Assembly (NCBI RefSeq): GCF_000243415.2
Contig: NZ_KI912270.1
Coordinates: 2,294,001 to 2,358,000 of the forward strand
Length of the DNA: 64,000 bases
Source: Mycolicibacterium tusciae JS617
Lineage (GTDB): Bacteria; Actinomycetota; Actinomycetes; Mycobacteriales; Mycobacteriaceae
Direction of reading: 5' to 3'
Below are positions 26,986-35,228 of the stretch, in pieces (positions within the stretch are counted from its first letter, which is position 1; the number at the start of each line of letters is the position of its first letter). The notes beneath the pieces are model-generated. The model made no database searches, was not told the origin of the DNA, and saw only the letters and a list, made by a program, of their open reading frames with translations. The translations under genes were made by a program, and so were the position numbers.

Positions 26986-28404
26986 CTACCAGTTGCTCGG
27001 CGAGTAATCCTTGAGGAAGCAGCCGTACAGATCTTCGCCACGCTCCCCGCGCACGATGGGGTCGTACACGCGGGCAGCGCCGTCGACGAGGTCGAGCGGG
27101 GCGTGGAAACCTTCGTCGGCGAGCCGCAACTTCGTGGGGTGCGGACGCTCGTCGGTGATCCAGCCCGTGTCGACGGCGGTCATGAGAATGCCGTCCTGCT
27201 CGAGCATCTCGGCGGCGCTGGTGCGCGTGAGCATGTTCAGTGCGGCCTTGGCCATATTGGTGTGCGGATGTCCGGGGCCTTTGTAGGCGCGGCTGAACTG
27301 CCCTTCCATCGCCGACACGTTCACGACATACGTGCGCCGGGCCGACGACGCGGCCATCGCCGGGCGCAGGCGACTCACCAAAATGAACGGTGCCGTCTGG
27401 TTGCACAGCTGAACTTCGAGCAGTTCCATCGCATCCACCTCGTGTACGCGTTGGGTCCAGCTGTTGATCGATGCGGTGTCGGGCAGCAGTCCACCCGCAT
27501 CGATGGCGGTGCCCGCGGCGATCCGCTGCGGGGAAGCACTGCGCGCAGTCAGCGCCAGTTTGGTGACCGCGTGCGGCGTCTGATGCTCGGCGAGGCTTCC
27601 CGCGAGTGCGGCCGGGTGGGCGTCACTGACGTGGTCGAACGTGATGACGTCGACGAGCTGCTGCGGCGGCGTGCGCTCGCCCTCGACGAGCGCCGAATAG
27701 GAGCCGGGCGCTCGGCGCACGGTCTGGGCGGCGTTGTTGATCAGGATGTCCAGCGGGCCCTGCGCGGCCACGGTGTCCGCAAGCGCGACGACCTGAGCGG
27801 GATCCCGTAGGTCGATACCCACCACGCGCAGGCGGTGCAGCCAGTCGGCGCTGTCGGGCATCGCGGCGAAGCGGCGCACGGCGTCGTTCGGAAAGCGGGT
27901 GGTGATGGTCGTATGCGCCCCGTCTCGGAGTAGTCGCAGCGCGATGTACATGCCGATCTTGGCGCGGCCACCGGTGAGCAGGGCGCTCCTGCCGGTGAGA
28001 TCGGTGCGGGCGTCGCGCTTGGCGTGGCTGAGCGCGGCGCACGCTGAACAGAGTTGGTGGTAGAAGGCGTCGACCACGGTGTAGTGGTTCTTGCACATGT
28101 AGCACGCGCGCGACCGAAGCAATGTGCCCGCGGTGGCCCCAACGGCAGTGGAGACCAAGGGCAGACCAGCAGTCTCGTCGTCGATACGGCCGGGCGCACC
28201 GGTGGCGGTGGCCGCGACGACGGCGTGATCGGCGGCAGCCACGGCGTCGCGTTTCGCGTCGCGGCGCGCCTTCTTCACCGCCTTGAAGATGCCGGCGGTG
28301 GCCCGACGTACCGCAACGGCATCGGGGTGCTCTGGCGGCAAAGACTCGATGTCGGCCAGCACCTGTAGGCACGTGTCGAGCTTGTCGGGGTCGATCGCGT
28401 TCAC
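26986..28404 (-). CDS. SDR-fold protein with N-terminal zinc-finger region
   Basis: A 472-residue protein. An N-terminal helical part (NAIDPDKLDTCLQVLADI) is followed by a Cys cluster (CYMCKNHY ... FYHQLCSAC, two C-x2-C pairs) and a Rossmann SDR domain with LLTGGRAKIG and the NNAAQ segment. The usual catalytic Y-x3-K is not seen: the expected place reads HPHTNMAKAAL, with Thr for Tyr. Either catalysis is unusual or it is non-enzymatic. GTG 28404 is taken as start because it falls where the conserved-looking part begins; the longer frame from 28491 runs into a gene remnant. Confidence 0.75.
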   Translation of the reverse strand: MNAIDPDKLDTCLQVLADIESLPPEHPDAVAVRRATAGIFKAVKKARRDAKRDAVAAADHAVVAATATGAPGRIDDETAGLPLVSTAVGATAGTLLRSRACYMCKNHYTVVDAFYHQLCSACAALSHAKRDARTDLTGRSALLTGGRAKIGMYIALRLLRDGAHTTITTRFPNDAVRRFAAMPDSADWLHRLRVVGIDLRDPAQVVALADTVAAQGPLDILINNAAQTVRRAPGSYSALVEGERTPPQQLVDVITFDHVSDAHPAALAGSLAEHQTPHAVTKLALTARSASPQRIAAGTAIDAGGLLPDTASINSWTQRVHEVDAMELLEVQLCNQTAPFILVSRLRPAMAASSARRTYVVNVSAMEGQFSRAYKGPGHPHTNMAKAALNMLTRTSAAEMLEQDGILMTAVDTGWITDERPHPTKLRLADEGFHAPLDLVDGAARVYDPIVRGERGEDLYGCFLKDYSPSNW

Positions 28405-28442
28405 CCAGGAAGAATACGGCCCTGTTTTGCGTGTTCTCGCAT

Positions 28443-29074
28443 TCCCACCGCCTTTCGCGAAAAGGCTCGGCGCGGCAGCTGGTGTGGTCACCCAGCGTGG
28501 CTACGTGATGGTCGACGAGTACACGGCCACGAATGTTCCCCACATCTTCGCCGCCGGGGACGTCGACGGAAACAGCATGGTCATCAGCAGCGCGACGCTC
28601 GAAGGCCGGGTCGCCGCCGAGAATGCGGTGCTCGGCCCGCGTCGCCGGGTTGTCCACGAGATCGTCCCCGGGGGCAGTTTCACCGACCCGGAATACGGCA
28701 GCGTCGGCCTCACTGAGGAGCAGGCCCGCTCCCGCTACGACTGCACTGTCGCCGTGGCCCGCTATGAGGACATGCTGCGGCCGGTCGCGGACGGGCAGCC
28801 GGAAGGGTTCTGCAAGTTGATCGTCGAGACCACGCGACGGCAGATCGTCGGCGCTCACGTCCTCGGTGAGTACTCAGCCGAAGTCATCCAGATGGTCGCG
28901 GCCTGCATGGCGGCGGGGATGCGCGTCGAGGAGGTCGCCGAGCTTCAGTTCGCCTTCCCCACCTTCACCGAGGGTGTCAGCCAGGCCGCCCAGATGGTGG
29001 TGCACCAGCTCGGTGTCCGTTCGCAGCCGCATCTTTGGACCCGCCTGGGCTCGATGCCGTCAGATTTGACGTAG
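28443..29074 (+). pseudogene. C-terminal remnant of a pyridine-nucleotide disulfide oxidoreductase (mercuric reductase type)
   Basis: About 200 residues corresponding to the end of a ~460-residue flavoprotein. GYVMVDEYTATNVPHIFAAGDVDG is the second FAD-binding strand, and the dimerisation domain contains DPEYGSVGLTEEQAR, VGAHVLGEYSAEVIQ and FAFPTFTEGVSQAA. The N-terminal FAD domain with the redox CxxxxC and the NAD domain are missing, and upstream sequence belongs to the SDR gene region. No plausible start or ribosome site is seen, so this is a decayed fragment. Confidence 0.8.
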
Positions 29075-29258
29075 CACAGAATCTTTGGCGTCACCCCACG
29101 CTGCGGAGGTTATCGCGCGAGGTATCCCCGTCGCCTCCGGGAGCCCCTTGACGCGCTCCGCCGGAGACTCAGGCACTCGCCTCCCTGCGCAGCGGCTTTT
29201 CGTCGGTTACCTCGGCGGGTACATAACCGTGTCATCGACTGCCAACCGAAGGAATCAT

Positions 29259-30110
29259 GTGAGTCAGACGAGCCAGCGCGAGCTGGGCGACTCGAATCGT
29301 CCGATCGAGGACGAGCTCGAGGATGCTTTCGCCCGAATGATCGACGAGGGGACCCAACGTCTTCACCGGACGTGGCGCGAAGTTCTGGCGACCGGGTTCT
29401 TCGGCGGTACCGAGGTCGCGATGGGCGTGCTTGCCTACCTGTCGGTCCTGCATGCCACACACGATCACCTTCTAGCGGGATTGGCGTTCTCTGTCGGCTT
29501 CCTCGCTCTCCTGCTAGGTCGCAGCGAGCTGTTCACCGAGGGGTTCCTGGTACCGGTCACGACCGTGGCAGCCAAGCGCGCCAGCGTGGGCCAGCTGTTC
29601 AAACTATGGACGGGCACGCTGATCGCCAATCTGGTCGGTGGCTGGGTGCTGATGTGGTTGATCATGACGGCGTTCCCGAAGTTGCGCGCGCAGACCATAG
29701 AGTCCGCCACTCACTACGTCGCAGCGCCGATCTCGGCGGAGACGGTGACCCTGACGCTGCTCGGCGGGATGGCGATCACCTTGATGACCCGCATGCAGCA
29801 CGGCACCGATTCGATGGTTGGCAAGATCGCTGCCGCAGTGGCCGGGGCATTCCTGCTTGCCGGATTGCAGATGTTTCACTCGATTCTGGACTCACTACTG
29901 ATTTTCGGGGCGCTTGCGACGGGCGCGGCGCCCTTCGGCTACCTCAGTTGGCTCTCGTGGTTCGGCTATACCGCCCTCGGGAACGTGGTCGGCGGCCTCG
30001 TCCTTGTCACGCTTCTTCGGCTGCTGCGGAGCAAGGACCGACTTCAAGAAGAACGTGAGGAAGCCGAGGACGCGCCAAGTGGGCACGGAGGCGCTGCCGA
30101 ACGAGGATGA
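29259..30110 (+). CDS. formate/nitrite transporter (FNT) family membrane protein
   Basis: A 283-residue protein with about six membrane spans and FNT-family wording: GFFGGTEVAMGVLAYL, LGRSELFTEGFLVPV, and the repeat-related HYVAAPISAETVTLTLLGG. A long acidic N-terminal helix and a charged C-terminal tail face the cytoplasm. Substrates of this branch are unknown; small monovalent acids are likely. GTG 29259 follows AAGGA at five bases; the frame continuing up to 29085 is not needed. Confidence 0.83.
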   Translation: MSQTSQRELGDSNRPIEDELEDAFARMIDEGTQRLHRTWREVLATGFFGGTEVAMGVLAYLSVLHATHDHLLAGLAFSVGFLALLLGRSELFTEGFLVPVTTVAAKRASVGQLFKLWTGTLIANLVGGWVLMWLIMTAFPKLRAQTIESATHYVAAPISAETVTLTLLGGMAITLMTRMQHGTDSMVGKIAAAVAGAFLLAGLQMFHSILDSLLIFGALATGAAPFGYLSWLSWFGYTALGNVVGGLVLVTLLRLLRSKDRLQEEREEAEDAPSGHGGAAERG

Positions 30111-30112
30111 GG

Positions 30113-30707
30113 CTAGTCCGAATCGGATTCGGTCACTTGGTGCACCAGATCCTTGGTGGCCGGGTAAAGCTCGCGCCACGTGCCATAGAGATCGTCATAG
30201 CGGCGGCGGTAAGCCGGATTCGGCACGATCTCGCGCTCGATCCTCGCCCAGTCGGTGTCGTCGGGCACCATGCCGATACCGATCGCCGCGAGCAGTGCAT
30301 CGCCGTAGCTGGCGCCGATCGACTGCTCCGGCACCAGCTGGACACGCCCGGTGATGTCGCTGAGCGTCTGTGCCCACACCGGGCTGCGTAGGCCACCACC
30401 TACTGCGACTGTCCGCGCGCTGCTGTAAGCATCGTCAAATCGTTCTAAGATCTGCCTGATTTCGAATGAAATGCCTTCGTAGGCAACGCGAATGAGGTGT
30501 CCGCGGCCATGGCGAAGCGTGAGGCCGGCCTACGCCCCGAGCCCGAGGATCGAACACAGGGGTGCGCTCCCCCGCGAAGTACGGCAACATCAGCAGACCC
30601 TCCATCGAATGGGCAATTGTCTCGGTGGCAATGACCGACCCGTACTCGTCCACCAAGACACCCTTGCTGCTGCCCGTTCCCATATCGATGCCGAGCACCG
30701 GGTCCAC
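30113..30707 (-). pseudogene. FGGY-family carbohydrate kinase, deleted and frameshifted
   Basis: Reading leftwards from 30707, the N terminus MDPVLGIDMGTGSSKGVLVD (phosphate-1 motif) runs for about 34 residues, then jumps directly to EGLLMLPYFAGERTP, a motif normally some 300 residues further on. A frame change near 30540 leads to the C-terminal part (SPVWAQTLSDITGRV, IGASYGDALLAAIGIG; open at 30113-30379). So the middle of a ~500-residue sugar kinase is lost and the rest is out of frame. Confidence 0.82.
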
Positions 30708-30746
30708 GCGACAGCCCTACGTCGGCCGGGAGGAACCGGGCGGACG

Positions 30747-31520
30747 CTATTGCGCGAGGTATCCCCCATCGACGGGCAGCACGGCGCCGGTGATGAAGGA
30801 GGCGTCGTCGGATGCGAGGAAGACGATGGCGCTCGCGACTTCGGCCGGTTCGCCGAGACGGCCCATCGGGTGCATGCGTTCGATCTCCTCCAGATATTCG
30901 GCGCCACCCGGCGCGTCCGGGATCCGCTTGACAGCGTCGGTTCGAATCGTTCCTGGGGCAACGGCGTTGACTCTGATTCCCCTGTCGGCCCACTCGACCG
31001 CCAGGTGCTTGGTCAAGCCGGTAGCGACGAACTTGGCGGGCCCGTAGGCCGCCTGCCGCTTCTGCCCGGCCAGTCCGGATATCGAGGAAAGACAGACGAT
31101 GGCTCCACCGCCGGTCGGCAGCATCGCCTCGATCGCGAACTTGCACGTGAGAAACATTCCGCGCCCATCGATGGCCATCACTTCGTCCCAGCCAGCGGTG
31201 GTCACCTCCATCGCATCACCGAGCGGGATGATGCCGGCGTTGGCGACCAGCACATCAAGCCGTCCGAAGCGGTCGGACGCCGCGGCGATCATCCGCCGGG
31301 CGTCGTCCTCAACCGAGACGTCGCCGACCACTGTCTCGACCTGTGCGCCCGCGTGCCGCAGTTCATCGGCCAGCGCCAGCAGCGGTTCGCCCTGAATGTC
31401 GGTCACGATCAGCCGTGCGCCCTCGCGCGCGAAGAGCTCGGCAGTCGCCCGACCAATGCCGAACGCCGCCCCGGTGATCACCGCGGACTTACCGTGGAGG
31501 CGTCCCGGTCCTTGGGTCAT
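30747..31520 (-). CDS. short-chain dehydrogenase/reductase
   Basis: A 257-residue classical SDR: TGAAFGIGRA (Gly-rich NAD-binding), D-at-end-of-beta2 (IVTDIQGE) suggesting NAD preference, NAGII, catalytic Ser in SSISGLAG and YGPAK (Tyr/Lys). It ends with the usual ITGAVLPVDGGYLAQ. The neighbouring FGGY kinase remnant suggests a former polyol/sugar catabolic unit. Start ATG 31520. Confidence 0.88.
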   Translation of the reverse strand: MTQGPGRLHGKSAVITGAAFGIGRATAELFAREGARLIVTDIQGEPLLALADELRHAGAQVETVVGDVSVEDDARRMIAAASDRFGRLDVLVANAGIIPLGDAMEVTTAGWDEVMAIDGRGMFLTCKFAIEAMLPTGGGAIVCLSSISGLAGQKRQAAYGPAKFVATGLTKHLAVEWADRGIRVNAVAPGTIRTDAVKRIPDAPGGAEYLEEIERMHPMGRLGEPAEVASAIVFLASDDASFITGAVLPVDGGYLAQ

Positions 31521-31669
31521 TGCTTGCCCGCCGGGTGTGGGAGAGGACTGTTTTCGCTATTCGCGTTGGGGTTCACCAGAGCATCGTTTCATTGCTCGTC
31601 GACGGTGTCGTCGTTTGATGGCCGTCCAGCGCGTCGGCACGATCTCCCGGCCGAACAAACCAATGTGAT

Positions 31670-31981
31670 TCACGCGAGAGCGACGGTCAGTAATTCAGCG
31701 ATGGCTTCCGGGTCATCCATCGGCGCCGAACGAATCAGCCCCGACTCGATCAGGGCAGCGGCTCGGGCATCAGCCGGCGCGCCGGTCAAGGCGGCGGTGA
31801 ATACATCTGCGGTGCCTCCAGAACCCGAGACGATCAGGACGCGACGGCCGGCTTCGACACTCTGCTCGACATCTCTGTACGCGACCTGGCCACCGTTGAT
31901 GAGCACCGTGATGGACCTAGTTCCATCCCTGACCTGGGCCTTGAAACCCTCAGAAACGCAACACAAGACGGCCACGGACAC
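31670..31981 (-). CDS. short LSDAT/SLOG-domain protein, probably a remnant
   Basis: A 103-residue frame with the SLOG (LSDAT, TRPM-related) pattern: ITVLINGGQVAYRDVEQSVEAGRRVLIVSGSGGTADVF, the nucleotide-binding loop of proteins that bind NAD/ADP-ribose-like ligands. Family members are normally at least twice as long, so this is a C-terminal piece; it overlaps the oxidoreductase stop by 32 bases from a GTG. It may be expressed as a small protein or be decaying. Confidence 0.5.
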   Translation of the reverse strand: MSVAVLCCVSEGFKAQVRDGTRSITVLINGGQVAYRDVEQSVEAGRRVLIVSGSGGTADVFTAALTGAPADARAAALIESGLIRSAPMDDPEAIAELLTVALA

Positions 31982-32906
31982 CGCCTCGTTCCAGTAAGCG
32001 GTGCGCCTCTGCAGCGTCGTCGGCGGGCAGTTCGCGAGCCACCCGCAGCGTCAGCCCTCCCGTGGATGCCAGATCGGACAAGTAGTCCAATCGTGGCTTA
32101 CGGGCGATATCCGGTCCCACCCACGCTGTCTCAAGTTTCAGGTCGTACTCTGGATCTATCGCGCCGCCAAAAACTTCGGCTGGACGCACGGCGACATGGG
32201 TGCCGCCGGCCCGAATGGCGGGTGCGGCGATATTGCCCAGAACTGCGCAGTCCACCAGGGCGTCAACGCCACCTGGTGCGTGACGCCGAATATGGGCCGC
32301 CATGTCCGGGCCGCGGTCGACGACGACGTCAGCGCCAAGGGTCTCCAACAGTGAACGGTCGCGAGCCGATGCGTCGGCGATCACGCGGAAGCCTTGCAAT
32401 TTGGCAAGTTCGATGACATAGCCTCCCAAGACGCCCGCGCCGCCGGTCACGGCGATCACCCCGCCGGCGAGGCCGTCGAGTTTGTCCAGCACTTGGAGAG
32501 CGGTGAGTCCGTTCATCAAAACCGTTGAGCCAGCTGCGAAATCGTGACCGCGTGGAAGCCGGGTCACCGAATCAGCCCCGACGACGACTTTCTCGGCGTA
32601 CGTTCCGCCCCCTTCGATCACCGGCACTTTGATGGCCAGCACCTTGTCGCCGGGTACGTAACCCGTCGCCGGATCGGCATCGTCGACGATGCCTGCGGCG
32701 TCCCAACCGGGAATAAAAGGGGGTTCCACGCCGACGCCGACGTACGCCCAGTGAGTGGTGCCGTTGCGCGTGACCACATCCGTCGGATTCACCGCCGAGG
32801 CAAGAACGCGCACCCGCACCTGATTCGGTCCGACAGCCGGCTCAGCGATATCGAACGCCTGCAACACTTCCGGGCCACCTGGAGCGTCGAATCCGATGAC
32901 CTTCAC
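31950..32906 (-). CDS. NAD(P)H quinone oxidoreductase, zinc-less MDR family
   Basis: A 318-residue medium-chain reductase: an N-terminal GroES-like domain (FDAPGGPEVLQAFDIAEPAVG, VNPTDVVTRNG) and a Rossmann domain with AVTGGAGVLGGYVIELAK. Zinc-ligand cysteines are absent, as in QOR-type enzymes. GTG 32906 overlaps the MarR gene stop as GTGA, so regulator and enzyme form an operon that probably responds to electrophiles or quinones. Confidence 0.85.
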   Translation of the reverse strand: MKVIGFDAPGGPEVLQAFDIAEPAVGPNQVRVRVLASAVNPTDVVTRNGTTHWAYVGVGVEPPFIPGWDAAGIVDDADPATGYVPGDKVLAIKVPVIEGGGTYAEKVVVGADSVTRLPRGHDFAAGSTVLMNGLTALQVLDKLDGLAGGVIAVTGGAGVLGGYVIELAKLQGFRVIADASARDRSLLETLGADVVVDRGPDMAAHIRRHAPGGVDALVDCAVLGNIAAPAIRAGGTHVAVRPAEVFGGAIDPEYDLKLETAWVGPDIARKPRLDYLSDLASTGGLTLRVARELPADDAAEAHRLLERGGVRGRLVLRF

Positions 32907-33523
32907 GAGCGGCCCTCCACGCCAGACGCGCTAGTGGGGCCGCCGTGGTCCACGCGCGTGCACGATGGCCCGCTTCGGCCACTACGGTTGTCGATCTCCG
33001 TCTGCGGGACAGAGCCATGTGCGTCGTGACCATTCGGGTCCAGAATCGCGGTAACGGCCGGATCGATCGCGGCAACGATGCCGCGTGCCGCATGACCCAG
33101 GCTGGCTAGTTCTGCGTCGCTGAGCACGTCGATGACGATGCGACGAGCTTCGGCGACGTGCCCGGGAGCGCTCTGCTCCAGCTTCGCCACTCCGGCGGCG
33201 GTCAGCTGGACCTCAGTCCGGCGGCCGGCTCCCCGGCAGGAACGACGTTGCAGCCATCCGGCGGACTCAAGACGCGATACCGCATGGGACAACCGTGACA
33301 ACGACCCGTGCGCGGAAAGGGCCAACTCGCTCATCGCCCGTTTGCGCTCAGGGGCCTCGGACAGCTGCACCATCACGTGATACTCGAAGAGATTGAGCCC
33401 CGCATCTCGGCTCAGCTGCATGTCCAACCGGGCGGGCAACAGCACCACCATGGCCACGAGGGACGCCCACTCGCGGAGCTGCTCAGCAGTCAACCATTGG
33501 TCCAGCGGCTCATCAATTCCCAT
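32903..33523 (-). CDS. MarR-family transcriptional regulator
   Basis: A 206-residue winged-helix protein: dimerisation helix, NLFEYHVMVQLSEAP, the recognition region SELALSAHGSLSRLSHAVSRLESAGWLQR and a wing with GRRTEVQLTAAG. A Ser/Gly-rich tail of about 40 residues beyond the usual end is unusual. Three palindromes between it and the divergent yceI gene are its likely operators. It has no cysteine placed for OhrR-type peroxide sensing near the N terminus. Confidence 0.88.
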   Translation of the reverse strand: MGIDEPLDQWLTAEQLREWASLVAMVVLLPARLDMQLSRDAGLNLFEYHVMVQLSEAPERKRAMSELALSAHGSLSRLSHAVSRLESAGWLQRRSCRGAGRRTEVQLTAAGVAKLEQSAPGHVAEARRIVIDVLSDAELASLGHAARGIVAAIDPAVTAILDPNGHDAHGSVPQTEIDNRSGRSGPSCTRVDHGGPTSASGVEGRS

Positions 33524-33538
33524 AAGCTCACAGTACCT

Positions 33539-33554
33539 ACTTGAATATTAAAGT
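33539..33554. promoter_or_regulatory. MarR box 1
   Basis: ACTTGAATATTAAAGT is palindromic at 7 of 8 positions and lies 16 bases upstream of the marR start. It shares TTGAA-N2-TT with two sites near yceI, which suggests autoregulation. Confidence 0.6.
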
Positions 33555-33709
33555 CCAGTCGCCGAGGGCTTGGTTAAATAGTCAACTTGTTGCCCCTGAA
33601 GTTCGGGCACCGCCGGTGGCGCTACCCACTGTGAAGCGCCAGGGGTGTATTACACGTCGAGGCCATCGAGGCTGTTCCGATGATTACGCCCCGCTGGTCG
33701 CTAAGTGAC

Positions 33710-33755
33710 TTGAATGTTCAAACGGAGAACGCGTACTGTTGAGTTGTACGTTCAA
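33710..33755. promoter_or_regulatory. MarR boxes 2 and 3, upstream of yceI
   Basis: TTGAATGTTCAA (33710-33721, perfect arms) and TTGTACGTTCAA (33744-33755, one mismatch) have centres 34 bases apart, just over three helical turns, in front of yceI. With box 1 they make a shared operator set for the divergent regulator. Confidence 0.6.
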
Positions 33756-33797
33756 TGTAACCAGTGCCGAGTGTGAGCTTAATGTCTTCACGTCCGA

Positions 33798-34331
33798 ATG
33801 GAAAGATTCCCTGTGACAAATGCAACCACCGCCGATCTGAAGAGCCTGAGCGGCATGTGGCGGCTCGACCCGCACGCCACCACCCTGAGGTTCCGTGCTC
33901 GACTGCTGTCCATCCCGATCGCCAAGGGCGTCGTGCGCGCCAAGGCGGGTCACGCCGAGGTCTCCAGTGCGGGCAGGGCCTCAGGGGTGCTCGTGGTCGA
34001 CCCAGCTTCGATTACCTCGCGGATCGCGAAGCGTGACGCGCACCTACGTTCCGCGGACTACTTCGACGTGGAAAACTATCCCGCGCTCACGTTCACGTCT
34101 AGCGAAGTCCACTCAGTCGGCCCCGGCGAGGTGGAAATCATCGGCGAGATTGAGGTCCTCGGCCGAACCTCTGCGTTGACACTGGCAGGTCACATCGTCG
34201 CGCGCGATCGACGTGCCACCCTCACGGCCACCGCACGCATCGGCAATGACGTCCTACACCTGAACGGCATGAACCCCATTACCACCGATGTCACCGTGGA
34301 GGCTCATTACGCCCTCGTCGATGCGACGTAA
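33798..34331 (+). CDS. YceI-like periplasmic/lipocalin-fold lipid-binding protein
   Basis: A 177-residue YceI-family protein: MWRLDPHATTLRFRAR, LRSADYFDVENYPALTFTS and the final MNPITTDVTVEAHYALVDA are signature parts of the isoprenoid-binding beta-barrel. No signal peptide is evident, so it may be cytoplasmic here. ATG 33798 has no clear ribosome site; GTG 33813 is an alternative. It faces the MarR gene and is likely de-repressed with it. This is the last backbone gene before the island. Confidence 0.87.
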   Translation: MERFPVTNATTADLKSLSGMWRLDPHATTLRFRARLLSIPIAKGVVRAKAGHAEVSSAGRASGVLVVDPASITSRIAKRDAHLRSADYFDVENYPALTFTSSEVHSVGPGEVEIIGEIEVLGRTSALTLAGHIVARDRRATLTATARIGNDVLHLNGMNPITTDVTVEAHYALVDAT

Positions 34332-34461
34332 ACACCGCCCCACCAAGGAGATTAAAGAGACACTGCCGGGTGAAGGTGATGAGCTGGCCCCGTGTCTGCC
34401 AGGCGTGTGCACCGGTCGATGCAGACGTGCTCCCCACCACGCAACGTAATGGTAAAGAAAC
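34332..34461. other. non-coding spacer after yceI
   Basis: No gene is supported between the yceI stop and the terminator of the former tmRNA locus. Confidence 0.5.
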
Positions 34462-34486
34462 AGGCCAGAGGAAAATCCTCTGACCT
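34455..34486 (-). terminator. Rho-independent terminator of ssrA
   Basis: On the minus strand a hairpin with 11-base arms (AGGTCAGAGGA / TCCTCTGGCCT, one G-U pair) and a four-T loop is followed by GTTTCTTT. It sits just after the tmRNA 3' fragment, where the ssrA terminator is expected. Confidence 0.75.
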
Positions 34487-34497
34487 GCATCTTTATC

Positions 34498-34523
34498 GGT
34501 GGAGCTGCCGGGAATCGAACCCG
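34498..34523 (-). other. displaced 3' end of ssrA (tmRNA): attachment site, left island boundary
   Basis: On the minus strand these 26 bases read CGGGTTCGATTCCCG then GCAGCTCCACC: the T arm and 3' acceptor strand of mycobacterial tmRNA. Nothing of the D-like arm, tag frame or 5' acceptor strand follows to the right, so it is a truncated copy left when an element integrated. The next base makes CCG rather than CCA. By the usual logic the intact gene, with the element's own copy of this block, lies at the far end beyond 64 kb. Confidence 0.85.
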
Positions 34524-34682
34524 TTTCACACTTCTGGCCAGGGGGTCGAAATAGCCCAGACCTGCCGATTGACGTTCACCGGGATTCACCAGGATTGACC
34601 GGATTTATCTGTAACTGTGCCCAAAATGTGCCCACGGACCGTACCGGGGCTGGTCAGCCCTTCCAGTTCTCACCGCGCTCTT
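34524..34682. other. island edge, non-coding
   Basis: About 160 bases inside the attachment site with no supported gene; direct CACCGGGATTCACCAGG-like repeats near 34580 could be arm-type sites for an integrase, but this is weak. Confidence 0.3.
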
Positions 34683-35228
34683 TCATCTGTTGAGAATGTT
34701 GTGCGGCAGCCCCTCTTTGTTGCCGGTAGGTACGCCGTCCCAATCCGGTTCGGGGCGGTGTATGCGAAACGGCGCGTGGTACGCCGCCCGACTAAGGGCA
34801 GTCAGACCATCGTGAATCAGTTTGAGTCCGAGTTCATGCTCTTCTTTGGTGTTCTCTCCGGGTGCTCCCGACTTATTGAACAGGATTATCGGATGAAAGC
34901 TGCGCTTGTCGAGCACGTCAGCCGCTTCGCGCACATCGGGATCAGGATGGCCGTGAATGAGGCTTGACAGCCTGGGGTGAATCGTGTCCCGCCAGCGATC
35001 CTCGGCAACCTTCGCCGCCACCTGATCTTCGTCGCTCAATTTCTCGGTGGATTCGCGCGACAGCATGAAAATGGCGACGGTCCAACAGCCCCTCGTCTCG
35101 CCGCGTACGCCCAACCACCATTCCTGAAACTCCACGATGATCTCGATGGTTTCCCGGTGCAGTGAACGAACGAACTGGCGGTATTCTGCATCAAGGGTTG
35201 CGCTGAGTTCAGGATCAATGTCAGTCAT
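34683..35228 (-). CDS. hypothetical protein
   Basis: A 181-residue soluble, mostly helical protein that I do not recognise. It begins MTDIDPELSATLDAEYRQFVRSLHRETIEI and contains a Trp-rich turn (FQEWWLGVRGETRGCW). ATG 35228 overlaps the stop of the membrane-protein gene by eight bases, so the two are translationally linked; the longer frame from 35396 lies inside that gene and is rejected. It is the outermost gene of the island on this side, close to the attachment site. Confidence 0.65.
   Translation of the reverse strand: MTDIDPELSATLDAEYRQFVRSLHRETIEIIVEFQEWWLGVRGETRGCWTVAIFMLSRESTEKLSDEDQVAAKVAEDRWRDTIHPRLSSLIHGHPDPDVREAADVLDKRSFHPIILFNKSGAPGENTKEEHELGLKLIHDGLTALSRAAYHAPFRIHRPEPDWDGVPTGNKEGLPHNILNR

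Noticed and set aside
30492..31997. 501-codon plus-strand frame
   Set aside because: Lies antisense to the SDR and the FGGY kinase remnant; composition is shadow-like.
34498..34523. Complete tRNA gene
   Set aside because: Only a T arm and 3' acceptor strand are present; no anticodon arm or 5' acceptor strand follows, and the bases fit the tmRNA 3' end instead.
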